From Isotricha intestinalis (Eukaryota > Ciliophora > Litostomatea > Vestibuliferida > Isotrichidae), in NCBI GenBank assembly GCA_023807065.1, contig JAJJLU010000086.1:1-16289 (forward strand): a DNA stretch of 16,289 bases, read 5' to 3'. Of this stretch, positions 8,652 through 16,289 are shown piece after piece. The notes under the pieces were generated by a model that ran no database searches, had not been told where the DNA came from, and saw only the letters and a list, made by a program, of their open reading frames with translations. Every line of letters begins with the position of its first letter. Position 1 is the stretch's first letter. The position numbers and the translations under genes were made by a program.

Positions 8652-10544
8652 TTATAAAAAATCCATTCCAACTAAAGGAGAATGAGTTTTAACTTCTTCA
8701 GGCATTTTATTTCTTTTAAGTAATCTTAATTTTCTTTGAGGAGTTTCCTTTTCAAAATCATCATTAATTGAATTACTAGATATATTAATATTATTACTAT
8801 TCATTTTATTATCATTTAAATTAGATTTATTAATTTGTTCTGTATTGACAACATCATTTTGACTATCATTATTTTCTTCTTTTATCTTTTCTTCAATACT
8901 ATTATTTTTTTCTAATATATTATTATTCTCATCATCATTTTTTGTTAATCTTAAATTACCATGTTCAAAATTTCTCATTGTATTAAAATTTAAATTACTA
9001 TTTGAAAAAGAGAAATTTTCTACTCTGTTTAAATCAACTTTTAATTGACTACATAATTTAATTAATTTCCTATTTTCATTATTTAACTTTTTAATTTTTT
9101 CTTCATATTCTTTTTTTAATTTTTCTTTTTCTTCATTGAAAATATTTTCTAACTCAGAATATTTTTTTTCATTTTCATATAATTGATTATTTAATAAATC
9201 AATTTTTTCATTATTATCATTTAATTCACCTTTTAATCTGTTAATTTCTTGAATATAATTTGCTTCATTTTTAAAAGTTTCAAAATTATCAATTTTATCA
9301 TTTGATTGATTAATTAAAGGATTATTATCTTCAATTTTAATTTCTTTACTTCCTTTAAGAAAATAACCAACAAGATTTTGTGATTCTTCTACACTTCTAA
9401 CATTTGTATTTAATATATTATTTTCAGTTTTTTTTTTTGATTCTTTACTTTCTTTTATTGTAACACTTACATTTGCTAAATCATTTATTTTTTTATTTAA
9501 AATTTCTATTTCATTTTTTAAGTTTGAATTTTCAATTTTTAAATTGTTAAATTTATCATAATATGATTTTAAAGAAAAATCTTGTATTCCTGATGTTCTT
9601 TCACTTAATAATTTATCTATTGAATTTGTTAAATCATTTATTTTTGAATTTAATATTTTATTTTCATTCTGTTCTTTTTCTATTTCATATTGTTTATTTT
9701 GTATTTGTTGTTTATATGAAAATATTTTTTCTTTTAATTTTTCTATATCTTTTATATAATTTTCTATTTTATAATTTAATCTATTTACTTCTTCTTTTGA
9801 ATGATTTAATTCTATTTGAATTGATTTTATTCTTTGTTTTGATATTGAAATATTATTTTCATTTTGTTCATCTTTATTTAATAATAATTTTAATTTATTT
9901 TCTATTTTTAATTTTTCTTTCTCTAATATTAAATTTTTATTTTGTATTTCTTCATTTATATATTTTAATTCATCTACTTTTAGCTTTTTTGTGTTATAAT
10001 CCCTTTTCAAATTTTCTTTTTGTTTTTCAAGATTTTTATATTTATCTTCATAAATTTTTTTATCAGCTTCAAAATCAAATTGTAAACTTTTATTTTTTAA
10101 TTCTTTCTCATTTAATCTCTCTTTTAATATTTTTATTTCATCATTTAATTTTTCATTTTCTTCAATTAAATTTTGAATTTCTTCTTTATGTTTTAAATTT
10201 AATTTATTCATTAAAAATTTATTATATTCTTCTTTTTGTTCTTTCTTATTTTTTTCTAAATTATATTTTTCATTTATTTTTTCTAATTCTCTTTCTTTAT
10301 TATTTATTAAATTTGTCAAAGAATCAAATTTTTCTTCATATATTTTTAAATCTTTATCTCTTTCTTCAATTAATTCTAAATTATTTTGATATGCTTGTTT
10401 AATTTTTTCCATTTTTTTCAATTCATTATCTTTCTTTTCAACTTCTTTTTGTAATTCATCAACTTTAAGCATTAAAATATTTTTAATTTCTTCTTCTTTT
10501 TTTTCAATAATTTCTTTTATTTCATGACTATTTTCATTATTCAT
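8652..10544 (-). CDS. Long coiled-coil protein (630 aa)
   Basis: Residues 1 to about 370 are almost unbroken Lys/Glu/Asn/Leu-rich heptad sequence, a helical rod. A looser linker follows at about 371-420, a second coiled coil at about 424-505, and then a Ser/Asn-rich disordered region to about 600. The C-terminus is basic and distinctive (QRKLRLLKRNK, then MPEEVKTHSPLVGMDFL). There is no signal peptide, membrane helix, motor or kinase domain. Such rods are typical of cytoskeletal, basal-body or membrane-tether proteins in ciliates, but coiled-coil sequence is too degenerate to assign a family. The ATG at 10542-10544 gives MNNENSHEIKE; an upstream out-of-frame ATG lies ten bases before it. The opposite strand shows a long Phe/Leu/Tyr-rich ORF that is only the shadow of the Lys/Glu codons. 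Stop is TAA. Confidence 0.9.
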   Translation of the reverse strand: MNNENSHEIKEIIEKKEEEIKNILMLKVDELQKEVEKKDNELKKMEKIKQAYQNNLELIEERDKDLKIYEEKFDSLTNLINNKERELEKINEKYNLEKNKKEQKEEYNKFLMNKLNLKHKEEIQNLIEENEKLNDEIKILKERLNEKELKNKSLQFDFEADKKIYEDKYKNLEKQKENLKRDYNTKKLKVDELKYINEEIQNKNLILEKEKLKIENKLKLLLNKDEQNENNISISKQRIKSIQIELNHSKEEVNRLNYKIENYIKDIEKLKEKIFSYKQQIQNKQYEIEKEQNENKILNSKINDLTNSIDKLLSERTSGIQDFSLKSYYDKFNNLKIENSNLKNEIEILNKKINDLANVSVTIKESKESKKKTENNILNTNVRSVEESQNLVGYFLKGSKEIKIEDNNPLINQSNDKIDNFETFKNEANYIQEINRLKGELNDNNEKIDLLNNQLYENEKKYSELENIFNEEKEKLKKEYEEKIKKLNNENRKLIKLCSQLKVDLNRVENFSFSNSNLNFNTMRNFEHGNLRLTKNDDENNNILEKNNSIEEKIKEENNDSQNDVVNTEQINKSNLNDNKMNSNNINISSNSINDDFEKETPQRKLRLLKRNKMPEEVKTHSPLVGMDFL

Positions 10545-10554
10545 TATTATTCAT
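10537..10554 (-). promoter_or_regulatory. Possible short upstream ORF overlapping the coiled-coil gene start
   Basis: On the minus strand an ATG at 10552-10554 opens a five-codon frame (M-N-N-N-E) ending in TAA at 10537-10539. It overlaps the main start codon at 10542-10544 out of frame. If the transcript begins upstream, a scanning ribosome would meet this ATG first. Whether it is transcribed is unknown, and in an (AAT)-rich leader such a frame can arise by chance. Confidence 0.25.
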
Positions 10555-10665
10555 TTTTTTTTATTTAAAAAATAACTTCTTTACTTTACAAAAAAAAAAT
10601 AAATAAGAAAAATTCATTTCAGTAATAATTTATAAAATTAAAAAAAATTTAATATATATTTTAAT

Positions 10666-13056
10666 TTAAGATTCTTGATTAATAGAAAATCTATTTTGAT
10701 TATTAACCAAATCTTCAATTTGTTTATTTTCACTTTGATTTTCTGGAATTGGAATTACTCTGTCAGAATTAAAATCAATAGCTTCATCATCAATATCAAT
10801 TTTTCTTTTTTCTTTTAAATATCTCATTATTACAAAGAAGAAAAATAAAATACATAACATTAAAGAAAATGAAACTGTATAATTTATACTTGCTAATTTA
10901 CCTGAATTATCACTTAATTTATCCATTTGATATAAAAATATATTAACATCTCTTCTCATAAATCTACAATTCACAAAAGAAAAAATAGATTCATTCTCAT
11001 TAATATATTTTCCATATAAATCTTTAAATGGATAATATTTTATGTAAATTTCACTTAAATCATTTTTCACTATATTTTTTATAATCGTTAAATTATCATA
11101 ATATTCTTTATAAATAGGAGTAATATTTTCATTTAAAATTTCTTGACTGTAATTTAAATAAGAAATCAATGTTTCATTAAATGATTCAATGGCTAATTTT
11201 AAATTGTCATAATTCCCTTTTTTTGTTAAAATTTTTGAATAAATTTCAGGTAAATCTTTCCATTCTAATAAAACTAAACAATTTTTCTTTTTAATTTTAT
11301 ATTTATCATTAATTGACATATATTTATAATTTTTAGGACAATTTTTTTTTGAAAAAACCCAAACATCAGTTATTTCATTATCATTTTCTATATAATTATT
11401 ATCAAAACTAGAATCAGAATATTTTCTTAATTCATTTAAAATATCTTTAAATTCTTTTTTTTCCCCATTAATATAATAGTAACTATTATCAATGTAATCT
11501 AAATAATTTTCAGATTCTTTAATATATTTTTGTAAATTTTCTAATTCTTGAGAACAAACTTTAATTTCTTTTTCAAGAATATCAATATAATTATAAAAAG
11601 AATTTAACAATAGAACATCATTATTATTTAATTCAAGTGATTTTTCTAAATTACCATCTTCATTTAAGCAAATATTTAAATATTCTTTTCCTTCTCCTTT
11701 AAATATAATACTATTATTTTTCCTTAAATTTCTAAAAGAAAGAGAATAATCAATAATATCTCTTCCATCTTTTCCTTCAACATAAATTAAACTAAAAATT
11801 AATCCAAAAATAAAACTAATAATCATTGTTATAGTTTCAACATTCCATAATACATACATTGGAATTCTTGTCCATTGGAAATTAAATGTTACATAAAACA
11901 ATAAACAAAATATATTTATTCCACCTATTATCATACATATTGGGAAAAAAAAAGAAAAAAATGCATCTCCATATTTCATAAAAGATTTATGATATTTTAC
12001 CCAATTTCTTACAGCATCATTTGCAAAATATTTAAAAGTATTTCTAAATTGTTGTAATTTTTTTAATGATTTATTAAATGAAGAAATTATATTATTTCTA
12101 TTTGAATTTACTTTTTTAATATATTCAGAATTTTCTTTTAATATTTTCAAAGGTTGATTAACAATATTTTCAAAATCATTAACAACATTATTCAATTTAT
12201 CTGTATTTTCAAAAATAAAATCAGGAATAACATTTACATTATTATTTCTAGGATCAGGATTATTAAAAGTTAAATTACTTAAATTTTCATACTTTAGTTT
12301 TTCCTCCTTTAAAAATTTATCTTTATCCTTTATATACTTATAAAATTCCATTTGATTAACTTTCTCAATATCATTTTTAATAAGATTTTTATTAATAGAA
12401 ACAACATTATTAATGATATTATCAGTTTCTCGAATACTATCACTAATCTGATAAAAACCACTCCAAATTGGTTTCATTGAACATTGATCACCTTCAAAAA
12501 CATTTATGATAAATTTATAAACTGAGCAAGTTAATCCATTAATATTACCCATAATTTTATATTCCATACTCATTCCATAATAACCAGAAGAAATTAAAGA
12601 TCCACTCATAATTATTGCTATTAAAAGACTAAATTGACGACAACAATTTTCATCTTCTTTTTGTTTACAACAACAACAAGGACAACAACAACAAAGCCAA
12701 CAAATTAAATATGATATTATTATTATAATTATTAAAAGTAATATTATTAAATAACGACTTACTCTTGTCAGATATTTATCTTTTAAATATTTTGTATCTC
12801 CTGAATATATGTAGTCTATTAAAGCTTTACTATATATTGTTAAAATATTATCTTTATATGGAAATGATATTTCATTATATAAAGGAAGAAGATTATCATT
12901 TGATTGGAGACATATATCATTTATGTATTCTAAATATTGAGTCTTACGAAGTTCTAAACTTTCTTTTTTTTTTTTCTTTGATGAAATTATTATTGTTATT
13001 GTTATTGTTATTATAAAAGAAAGAAATATTAGTTTATGTAATTTGTTTATTTTCAT
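10666..13056 (-). CDS. Prominin-like five-span membrane glycoprotein (796 aa)
   Basis: The topology matches prominins (CD133 family). Seen: N-terminal hydrophobic signal at residues 9-25; external segment to about 100; TM1 at about 103-121; a Cys-rich cytosolic run at 122-130 (CCCCPCCCC) plus CC at 138-139; TM2 at about 142-160; a large external loop at about 161-363; TM3 at about 366-391; a very short cytosolic turn; TM4 at about 400-425; a second large loop at about 426-724; TM5 at about 725-745; an acidic tail of about 50 residues. Sequons in the loops (for example N258, N261, N328, N627, N635, N644, N655) suggest glycosylation. At 796 residues it is close to animal prominins (about 850). 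Known: prominins are cholesterol-binding proteins of plasma-membrane protrusions and cilia, with a Cys-rich stretch at the TM1/TM2 junction and two large glycosylated loops. A role at ciliary or cortical membranes is inference. Tweety-like channels also have five spans but lack this Cys-rich layout as far as I recall. Confidence 0.85.
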   Translation of the reverse strand: MKINKLHKLIFLSFIITITITIIISSKKKKKESLELRKTQYLEYINDICLQSNDNLLPLYNEISFPYKDNILTIYSKALIDYIYSGDTKYLKDKYLTRVSRYLIILLLIIIIIISYLICWLCCCCPCCCCKQKEDENCCRQFSLLIAIIMSGSLISSGYYGMSMEYKIMGNINGLTCSVYKFIINVFEGDQCSMKPIWSGFYQISDSIRETDNIINNVVSINKNLIKNDIEKVNQMEFYKYIKDKDKFLKEEKLKYENLSNLTFNNPDPRNNNVNVIPDFIFENTDKLNNVVNDFENIVNQPLKILKENSEYIKKVNSNRNNIISSFNKSLKKLQQFRNTFKYFANDAVRNWVKYHKSFMKYGDAFFSFFFPICMIIGGINIFCLLFYVTFNFQWTRIPMYVLWNVETITMIISFIFGLIFSLIYVEGKDGRDIIDYSLSFRNLRKNNSIIFKGEGKEYLNICLNEDGNLEKSLELNNNDVLLLNSFYNYIDILEKEIKVCSQELENLQKYIKESENYLDYIDNSYYYINGEKKEFKDILNELRKYSDSSFDNNYIENDNEITDVWVFSKKNCPKNYKYMSINDKYKIKKKNCLVLLEWKDLPEIYSKILTKKGNYDNLKLAIESFNETLISYLNYSQEILNENITPIYKEYYDNLTIIKNIVKNDLSEIYIKYYPFKDLYGKYINENESIFSFVNCRFMRRDVNIFLYQMDKLSDNSGKLASINYTVSFSLMLCILFFFFVIMRYLKEKRKIDIDDEAIDFNSDRVIPIPENQSENKQIEDLVNNQNRFSINQES

Positions 13057-13451
13057 TTATTTAAATTTTCAAACAATTTTAAAAATTAATTTATTTTTTT
13101 ATTGAAAATATGTTTATTTAGGAAATTGATATTTATTATTATGAAGATAATATTTGTTTTGATAGCTTATTTAATAAAGTGGAGTTATATAAAAGATTTT
13201 AAAAATAGAATATAATTTTTATTTTTAAATGATAATATAAGAAAATATTAATAACCTTATTTAATTAATTTCAAATTTTAAATAAAATTATTATTTTTCA
13301 TCATTCCATTTTTCTTATTTAGATAATAACTTATTTTATAAATTTATTCATTAAGTTTTTTAAACTAAAAAACTATAACATTTAATAACATAAATCAAAT
13401 ATAATTGAAAAAATAGATTAAAATAAACATATATATATAAATTCATTAATC
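13057..13451. other. Intergenic region upstream of the prominin-like gene
   Basis: 395 bases, A+T-rich, lying between two minus-strand genes. It holds the 3' flank of the basic protein gene and the promoter and leader of the prominin-like gene. On the plus strand, 13141-13215 is a 24-codon frame of mostly hydrophobic residues (MKIIFVLIAYLIKW start), too short to support as a gene. No structured RNA or repeat is evident. Confidence 0.5.
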
Positions 13452-14564
13452 TCATTTATTATTTTTATTTAAATTTCCAACAATTTCTTCCATTTTTTTT
13501 CTTCCTTTTTGAATTAAATCAACTAAAGAAAAATGAATATTTTCAGGTCCTTCTAATTCATCTTCTTTTTTTTCAATTTTTGTATTTAAAGTATTAGGTT
13601 TTGTAACTTCACTTAATGAAGTATAATTTACTTTTGAATTTGTATTTTTTGAAATATAAATTTTATTATTATTATCATTTGTATTAAATAATATATTATA
13701 TTTTTTTTCTAAAGCACTTATTTCAGATAAATTAGAGTCATTTTTTTTTAAAGAATTATTTTTTTTTATTTGACGTATTTTTTTATTTGAATTTAAATTT
13801 CTATTTGTGTTAGAACAATATGATGGTGATAAGGGAGTTTTTTTTTTATTTATTTTTATTTGATTGTTATCTGACTGAAATATTTTTTTGACAATAATAT
13901 TCTCTTTTTTTTTTATTTTATTTGAATTTGTATTATTTAATATTTTAGAACTTGATAAATAAGATATATTTTCAATATCTTTCATACTTAAATTTCTATT
14001 TCTTGTTGTTTTAAATCTATTTATGTTATTATTTATAATATTATTATTATTTTTATTTTCTGTTTTTCTTTTTGTTATTTGTTTTAAATGTTGATTTATT
14101 ATTTTATTTCCAAGGTTATTTTTTTTATTATAAGCAGAATTATTCGAATTTATTTCAACTACAATTTTTTTGTTTTTATGATCATTTTTTCTTAATGGAA
14201 CATTTTGCTTTCTTTTTAACATTTCTTTACTTTTTTGTTGAAAATAATATTCCATTATCCTACTAAAAGCAGAAAAATTATTATTATTTAATTTACTTTC
14301 ACCTTCAAAATTTGATAAATTAAAAGAACTTTGATAATTCCCTAATTTCGAAAGAAATTTTGATGAAGAAGAATTATTTTTTCTTAAATTATTGTCTGTA
14401 TTCCTAGATTTAGTTTTATATAAGGAAATTTTATGAATATATTTTTCATAAAGTGAATAATTGTTTGATGTTGTGCTTGAAGATTTTGTTAAACGATTTC
14501 TACTTCTATGTTTTGGTTTATCAATAATATAATTTGATTTTATATTTGATGATTTTATATTCAT
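13452..14564 (-). CDS. Basic Asn/Lys/Ser-rich protein of unknown function (370 aa)
   Basis: A very basic, low-complexity and probably mostly disordered protein with no signal peptide or membrane span. Features seen: an Arg/Lys/Ser-rich N-terminus (KPKHRSRNRLTK at 16-27); a short, more ordered patch near 97-118 (FSAFSRIMEYYFQQKSKEML); long Asn/Lys repeats in the middle (about 135-300); and an acidic-to-amphipathic C-terminal block at 336-362 (ELEGPENIHFSLVDLI, then QKGRKKMEEIV). The last block resembles a short GPE-x-hydrophobic-HF-x-x-V motif I associate with several unrelated-looking ciliate proteins; that is recollection, not a search result. It could serve as a docking motif on a disordered scaffold, perhaps cytoskeletal or nuclear. 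The start is the first ATG after an A+T-rich leader, and the stop is TAA. Confidence 0.75.
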   Translation of the reverse strand: MNIKSSNIKSNYIIDKPKHRSRNRLTKSSSTTSNNYSLYEKYIHKISLYKTKSRNTDNNLRKNNSSSSKFLSKLGNYQSSFNLSNFEGESKLNNNNFSAFSRIMEYYFQQKSKEMLKRKQNVPLRKNDHKNKKIVVEINSNNSAYNKKNNLGNKIINQHLKQITKRKTENKNNNNIINNNINRFKTTRNRNLSMKDIENISYLSSSKILNNTNSNKIKKKENIIVKKIFQSDNNQIKINKKKTPLSPSYCSNTNRNLNSNKKIRQIKKNNSLKKNDSNLSEISALEKKYNILFNTNDNNNKIYISKNTNSKVNYTSLSEVTKPNTLNTKIEKKEDELEGPENIHFSLVDLIQKGRKKMEEIVGNLNKNNK

Positions 14565-14655
14565 TATTTTTTTATTTTTTTAATATATAATAATTAAATT
14601 ATATATTTTTTATATAATTTATTTAAAAATATAAATAAATAAAATTTTCCAAAAA

Positions 14656-16026
14656 TCACATATTTCTTTTATTTTTATTTAAAATCCAATCATCATCTTT
14701 TTTAATAACATTTTTACTAAAGAAATTATTGTTATTATTATTATTTCCATATTCATCAAAATTAAAATTATTTTTATAAAAGTGGTTGTCATCAAATGCC
14801 TAATTAAAAATATTTTTATTAATTTTTGCTTCTGCTCCTACTTCATATGGATTTTCTATTTTCTACATCTATATTATTATTTTCACCAAAATTAAAATTC
14901 ATTGTTATCATTATTATTTGAAAATTGGAAATCAAAGTTTTGATTCATTTGGTTATTATTATTCATTTTTATTAAAATCCATATTGGTATTTGACTTTTT
15001 CATTATTTATTGTGCTCATTATTGTTTAATTTAATTTTTTTATTGTTTAAATCCATATTATAATTTTGATTATCATTATTTTCAAAATTATCATGATTAC
15101 TAACTCCATAAGGTGAATTATTATTTAAATTATTGCCATAAATAGGATGAGCACTATTATTATTATTCATATCATTATTATTATTATTATATTGGTCAAT
15201 ATTCATATTTTTATTATTTTTTTGTTTATTATTATTTTCATCTCTTTTTCAATTTCTCCTTCAATTCTTCTTTCATTAAAGTTATTATAATTATTTATTT
15301 GATTATTATTGATTTTAATATCACCTAAATTTTCATTAAGCTTTTGTTGTTGTAATTCTTTTTTTTTAGTTTTTCTTCATTTTCTAATCTTAATTTTTGT
15401 AATTTCTCTTTTTTTTTCATATAATCCATTTGAATTTTATTTTTTTCTTTTTCAACTTCTAAATATTCTCCTTTTGCTTTTGTTAATTCTTCTTGATTAT
15501 TTGCTAATTCTTCATGTTTATTATTAAGTAATATAACAGCTTTCATCAAATTATATCCCTAGTGATTTATTTTATTTTTAACTTCATAAATTTGATGTCT
15601 CATATTTTGAATTTTTTTGCAGTTTTATTTAAATTTTTCAGAATTTTTTCAATATCTAAATTAATACCATCAATAATTTACATATCTTCTTCAAATTTCT
15701 TTAAAATTATTTTGAGTCATTTCAATTTGATTTGGTTTATTATTATTCATCATATTCCCCAAATCATTATCTATCAAATTACTCATCATATCATTATTAT
15801 TGATTAATTTAAATTATTAATATTATTCATATTTGTAACTTGAGTACTAGTAGAAGAAACCTTCATTTGAGAATTTTGATTTGGAATATTTTGATATTTT
15901 AAATTATTATTTATTGGATTATTTAAATTTGAATTTTATTATTTTGTTTATTAATCTGATTGTAATTTCCTAAATTAATTCGTAAATTCAATTAATTATC
16001 ATTTTGTTTTTCAACATCTGTTCCAT
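14656..16026 (-). pseudogene. Eroded Asn-rich coiled-coil gene with multiple frameshifts and stops
   Basis: Read on the minus strand, protein-like sequence runs from about 16026 to a TGA at 14656-14658, but only by changing frame at least eight times, usually at A/T homopolymers (for example 15612-15618 and 15359-15367). Premature stops sit inside coding-like sequence at 15992-15994 (TAA), 15678-15680 (TAA), 15559-15561 (TAG) and 14800-14802 (TAG). Each becomes Gln with one C in place of T. In order it has an Asn/Gln-rich N-part, a central Glu/Lys coiled coil (longest open piece 15325-15546, MKAVILLNNKHEELANNQEE onward), a second Asn-rich part (15003-15206) and a C-part containing NPYEVGAEAKIN. 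The layout is like scaffold or adaptor proteins, but no domain is recognised. The 5' end runs into the GC-rich island and may be truncated there. Alternatives are local assembly errors at a low-coverage chromosome end, or a gene still expressed by an unusual decoding. The intact neighbours with equally long homopolymers argue against general sequencing error. Confidence 0.7.
15174..15190. repeat. ATT/AAT trinucleotide run
   Basis: An (ATT)n run that reads as consecutive AAT (Asn) codons on the minus strand within the eroded gene; similar short runs occur at 15153-15167 and 14731-14742. Such runs expand and contract by slippage and may have contributed to the length changes here. Confidence 0.7.
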
Positions 16027-16030
16027 TTTA

Positions 16031-16119
16031 GACCAACACCCCCTTCGCCCCAACACAGACCAACACTCCCCTGTCTACACTGGGAGGTGGTCGTCTAGAT
16101 GGGGATTCCTCCATCCTAA
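16031..16119. other. GC-rich subtelomeric island with hairpins and a 13-base imperfect repeat
   Basis: By hand count 52 of 90 bases at 16031-16120 are G or C, while flanking DNA is nearly all A/T. GACCAACACCCCC at 16031-16043 recurs as GACCAACACTCCC at 16058-16070. That second copy can pair imperfectly with GGGAGGTGGTC at 16082-16092 (stems CAC-TCCC/GGGA-GTG and GAC/GTC with bulges, 11-base loop). A cleaner seven-pair stem (one G-T pair) joins 16098-16104 to 16109-16115 around the loop ATTC. One plus-strand frame is open throughout (TNTPFAPTQTNTPLSTLGGG onward), with codons unlike any gene here. It could be a structured RNA, a foreign insertion, a retained germline segment or an assembly chimera; I cannot decide. 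It contains a single GGGGATT telomere-like unit at 16101-16107. Confidence 0.75.
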
Positions 16120-16255
16120 GTAAATTTTTTAATATATATTATCCAAAAATATGATAAAATCAATATTTGAAAAAATATAATTTTAGCAATAAATTAGGAT
16201 TTTTTAATTTTATTTTTAAATAAAAATAAAAAAGAAACAAAAAGCTGAACATACA

Positions 16256-16289
16256 ATTGGGGATTGGGGATTGGGGATTGGGGATTGGG
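16256..16289. repeat. Right telomere, (ATTGGGG)n
   Basis: Four perfect ATTGGGG units and a partial fifth reach the last base. This is the reverse complement of the left-end repeat, so the molecule is capped at both ends. The 136 bases between the GC-rich island and the repeat are A+T-rich with nothing recognisable. Confidence 0.95.

Noticed and set aside
9563..10402. 279-residue plus-strand ORF, Phe/Leu/Tyr-rich
   Set aside because: It lies wholly antisense to the coiled-coil gene; its Phe/Leu/Tyr codons are the complement of Lys/Glu/Asn codons. It looks hydrophobic only for that reason.
12765..13016. 83-residue plus-strand ORF with a Leu tail
   Set aside because: Antisense to the N-terminus of the prominin-like gene; the Leu run complements codons of the Lys-rich and Ile/Thr-rich start.
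13141..13215. 24-codon hydrophobic plus-strand frame in the intergenic region
   Set aside because: Too short and with composition expected by chance in T-rich DNA; no supporting context.
14072..14266. 64-residue plus-strand ORF
   Set aside because: Antisense shadow of the basic Asn/Lys-rich gene.
15309..15807. Two plus-strand ORFs (72 and 81 residues), hydrophobic
   Set aside because: Both are antisense to the eroded gene, whose Lys/Glu/Asn coiled-coil codons give Phe/Leu/Ile when complemented.
14656..16026. Introns as the explanation for the broken frames
   Set aside because: The breaks are single-base shifts at homopolymers with coding-like sequence directly continuing, and the four stops are isolated substitutions; GT...AG segments do not remove them.

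Overview
The window looks like one complete, gene-sized macronuclear chromosome of a ciliate. It starts with three copies of CCCCAAT and ends with four and a half copies of ATTGGGG, so inward-facing telomeres cap both ends of a 16.3 kb molecule. The DNA is extremely A+T-rich, proteins are rich in Asn, Lys and Ile, intergenic DNA is even more A+T-rich, and no long ORF needs an intron. As far as I recall, the C4A2T telomere unit is the one reported for rumen entodiniomorph ciliates such as Entodinium. That assignment is from memory and has not been tested. All five long intact ORFs end in TAA and none contains an in-frame TAA, TAG or TGA, and Trp is written TGG, so the standard code fits and TAA is the preferred stop.

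Layout. Positions 1-22 are a telomere. Positions 23-2721 are mostly non-coding and hold one doubtful small minus-strand ORF (1082-1315). Two plus-strand genes follow: a large type I membrane protein with a signal peptide and repeated beta-rich ectodomain (2722-6528) and a multi-EF-hand protein (7143-8588). Three minus-strand genes follow: a long coiled-coil protein (8652-10544), a five-span membrane protein with the architecture of prominin (10666-13056), and a basic Asn/Lys/Ser-rich protein with a conserved-looking C-terminal motif (13452-14564). From 14656 to about 16026 lies an eroded minus-strand gene, rich in Asn with a central coiled coil, broken by several frameshifts and at least four stops at plausible Gln positions. 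It abuts an isolated GC-rich island (16031-16119, about 58% GC by hand count) just inside the right telomere.

How the genes relate. The set (secretory-pathway type I protein, prominin-like pentaspan protein, calcium-binding protein, coiled-coil protein) would suit cortical or ciliary membrane biology. Gene neighbours on ciliate macronuclear chromosomes need not be functionally linked, and nothing here shows an operon. I see no rRNA, tRNA, CRISPR, transposase or viral gene. The least explained parts are the GC-rich island, the eroded gene beside it, and a small higher-GC patch near 1015-1076.
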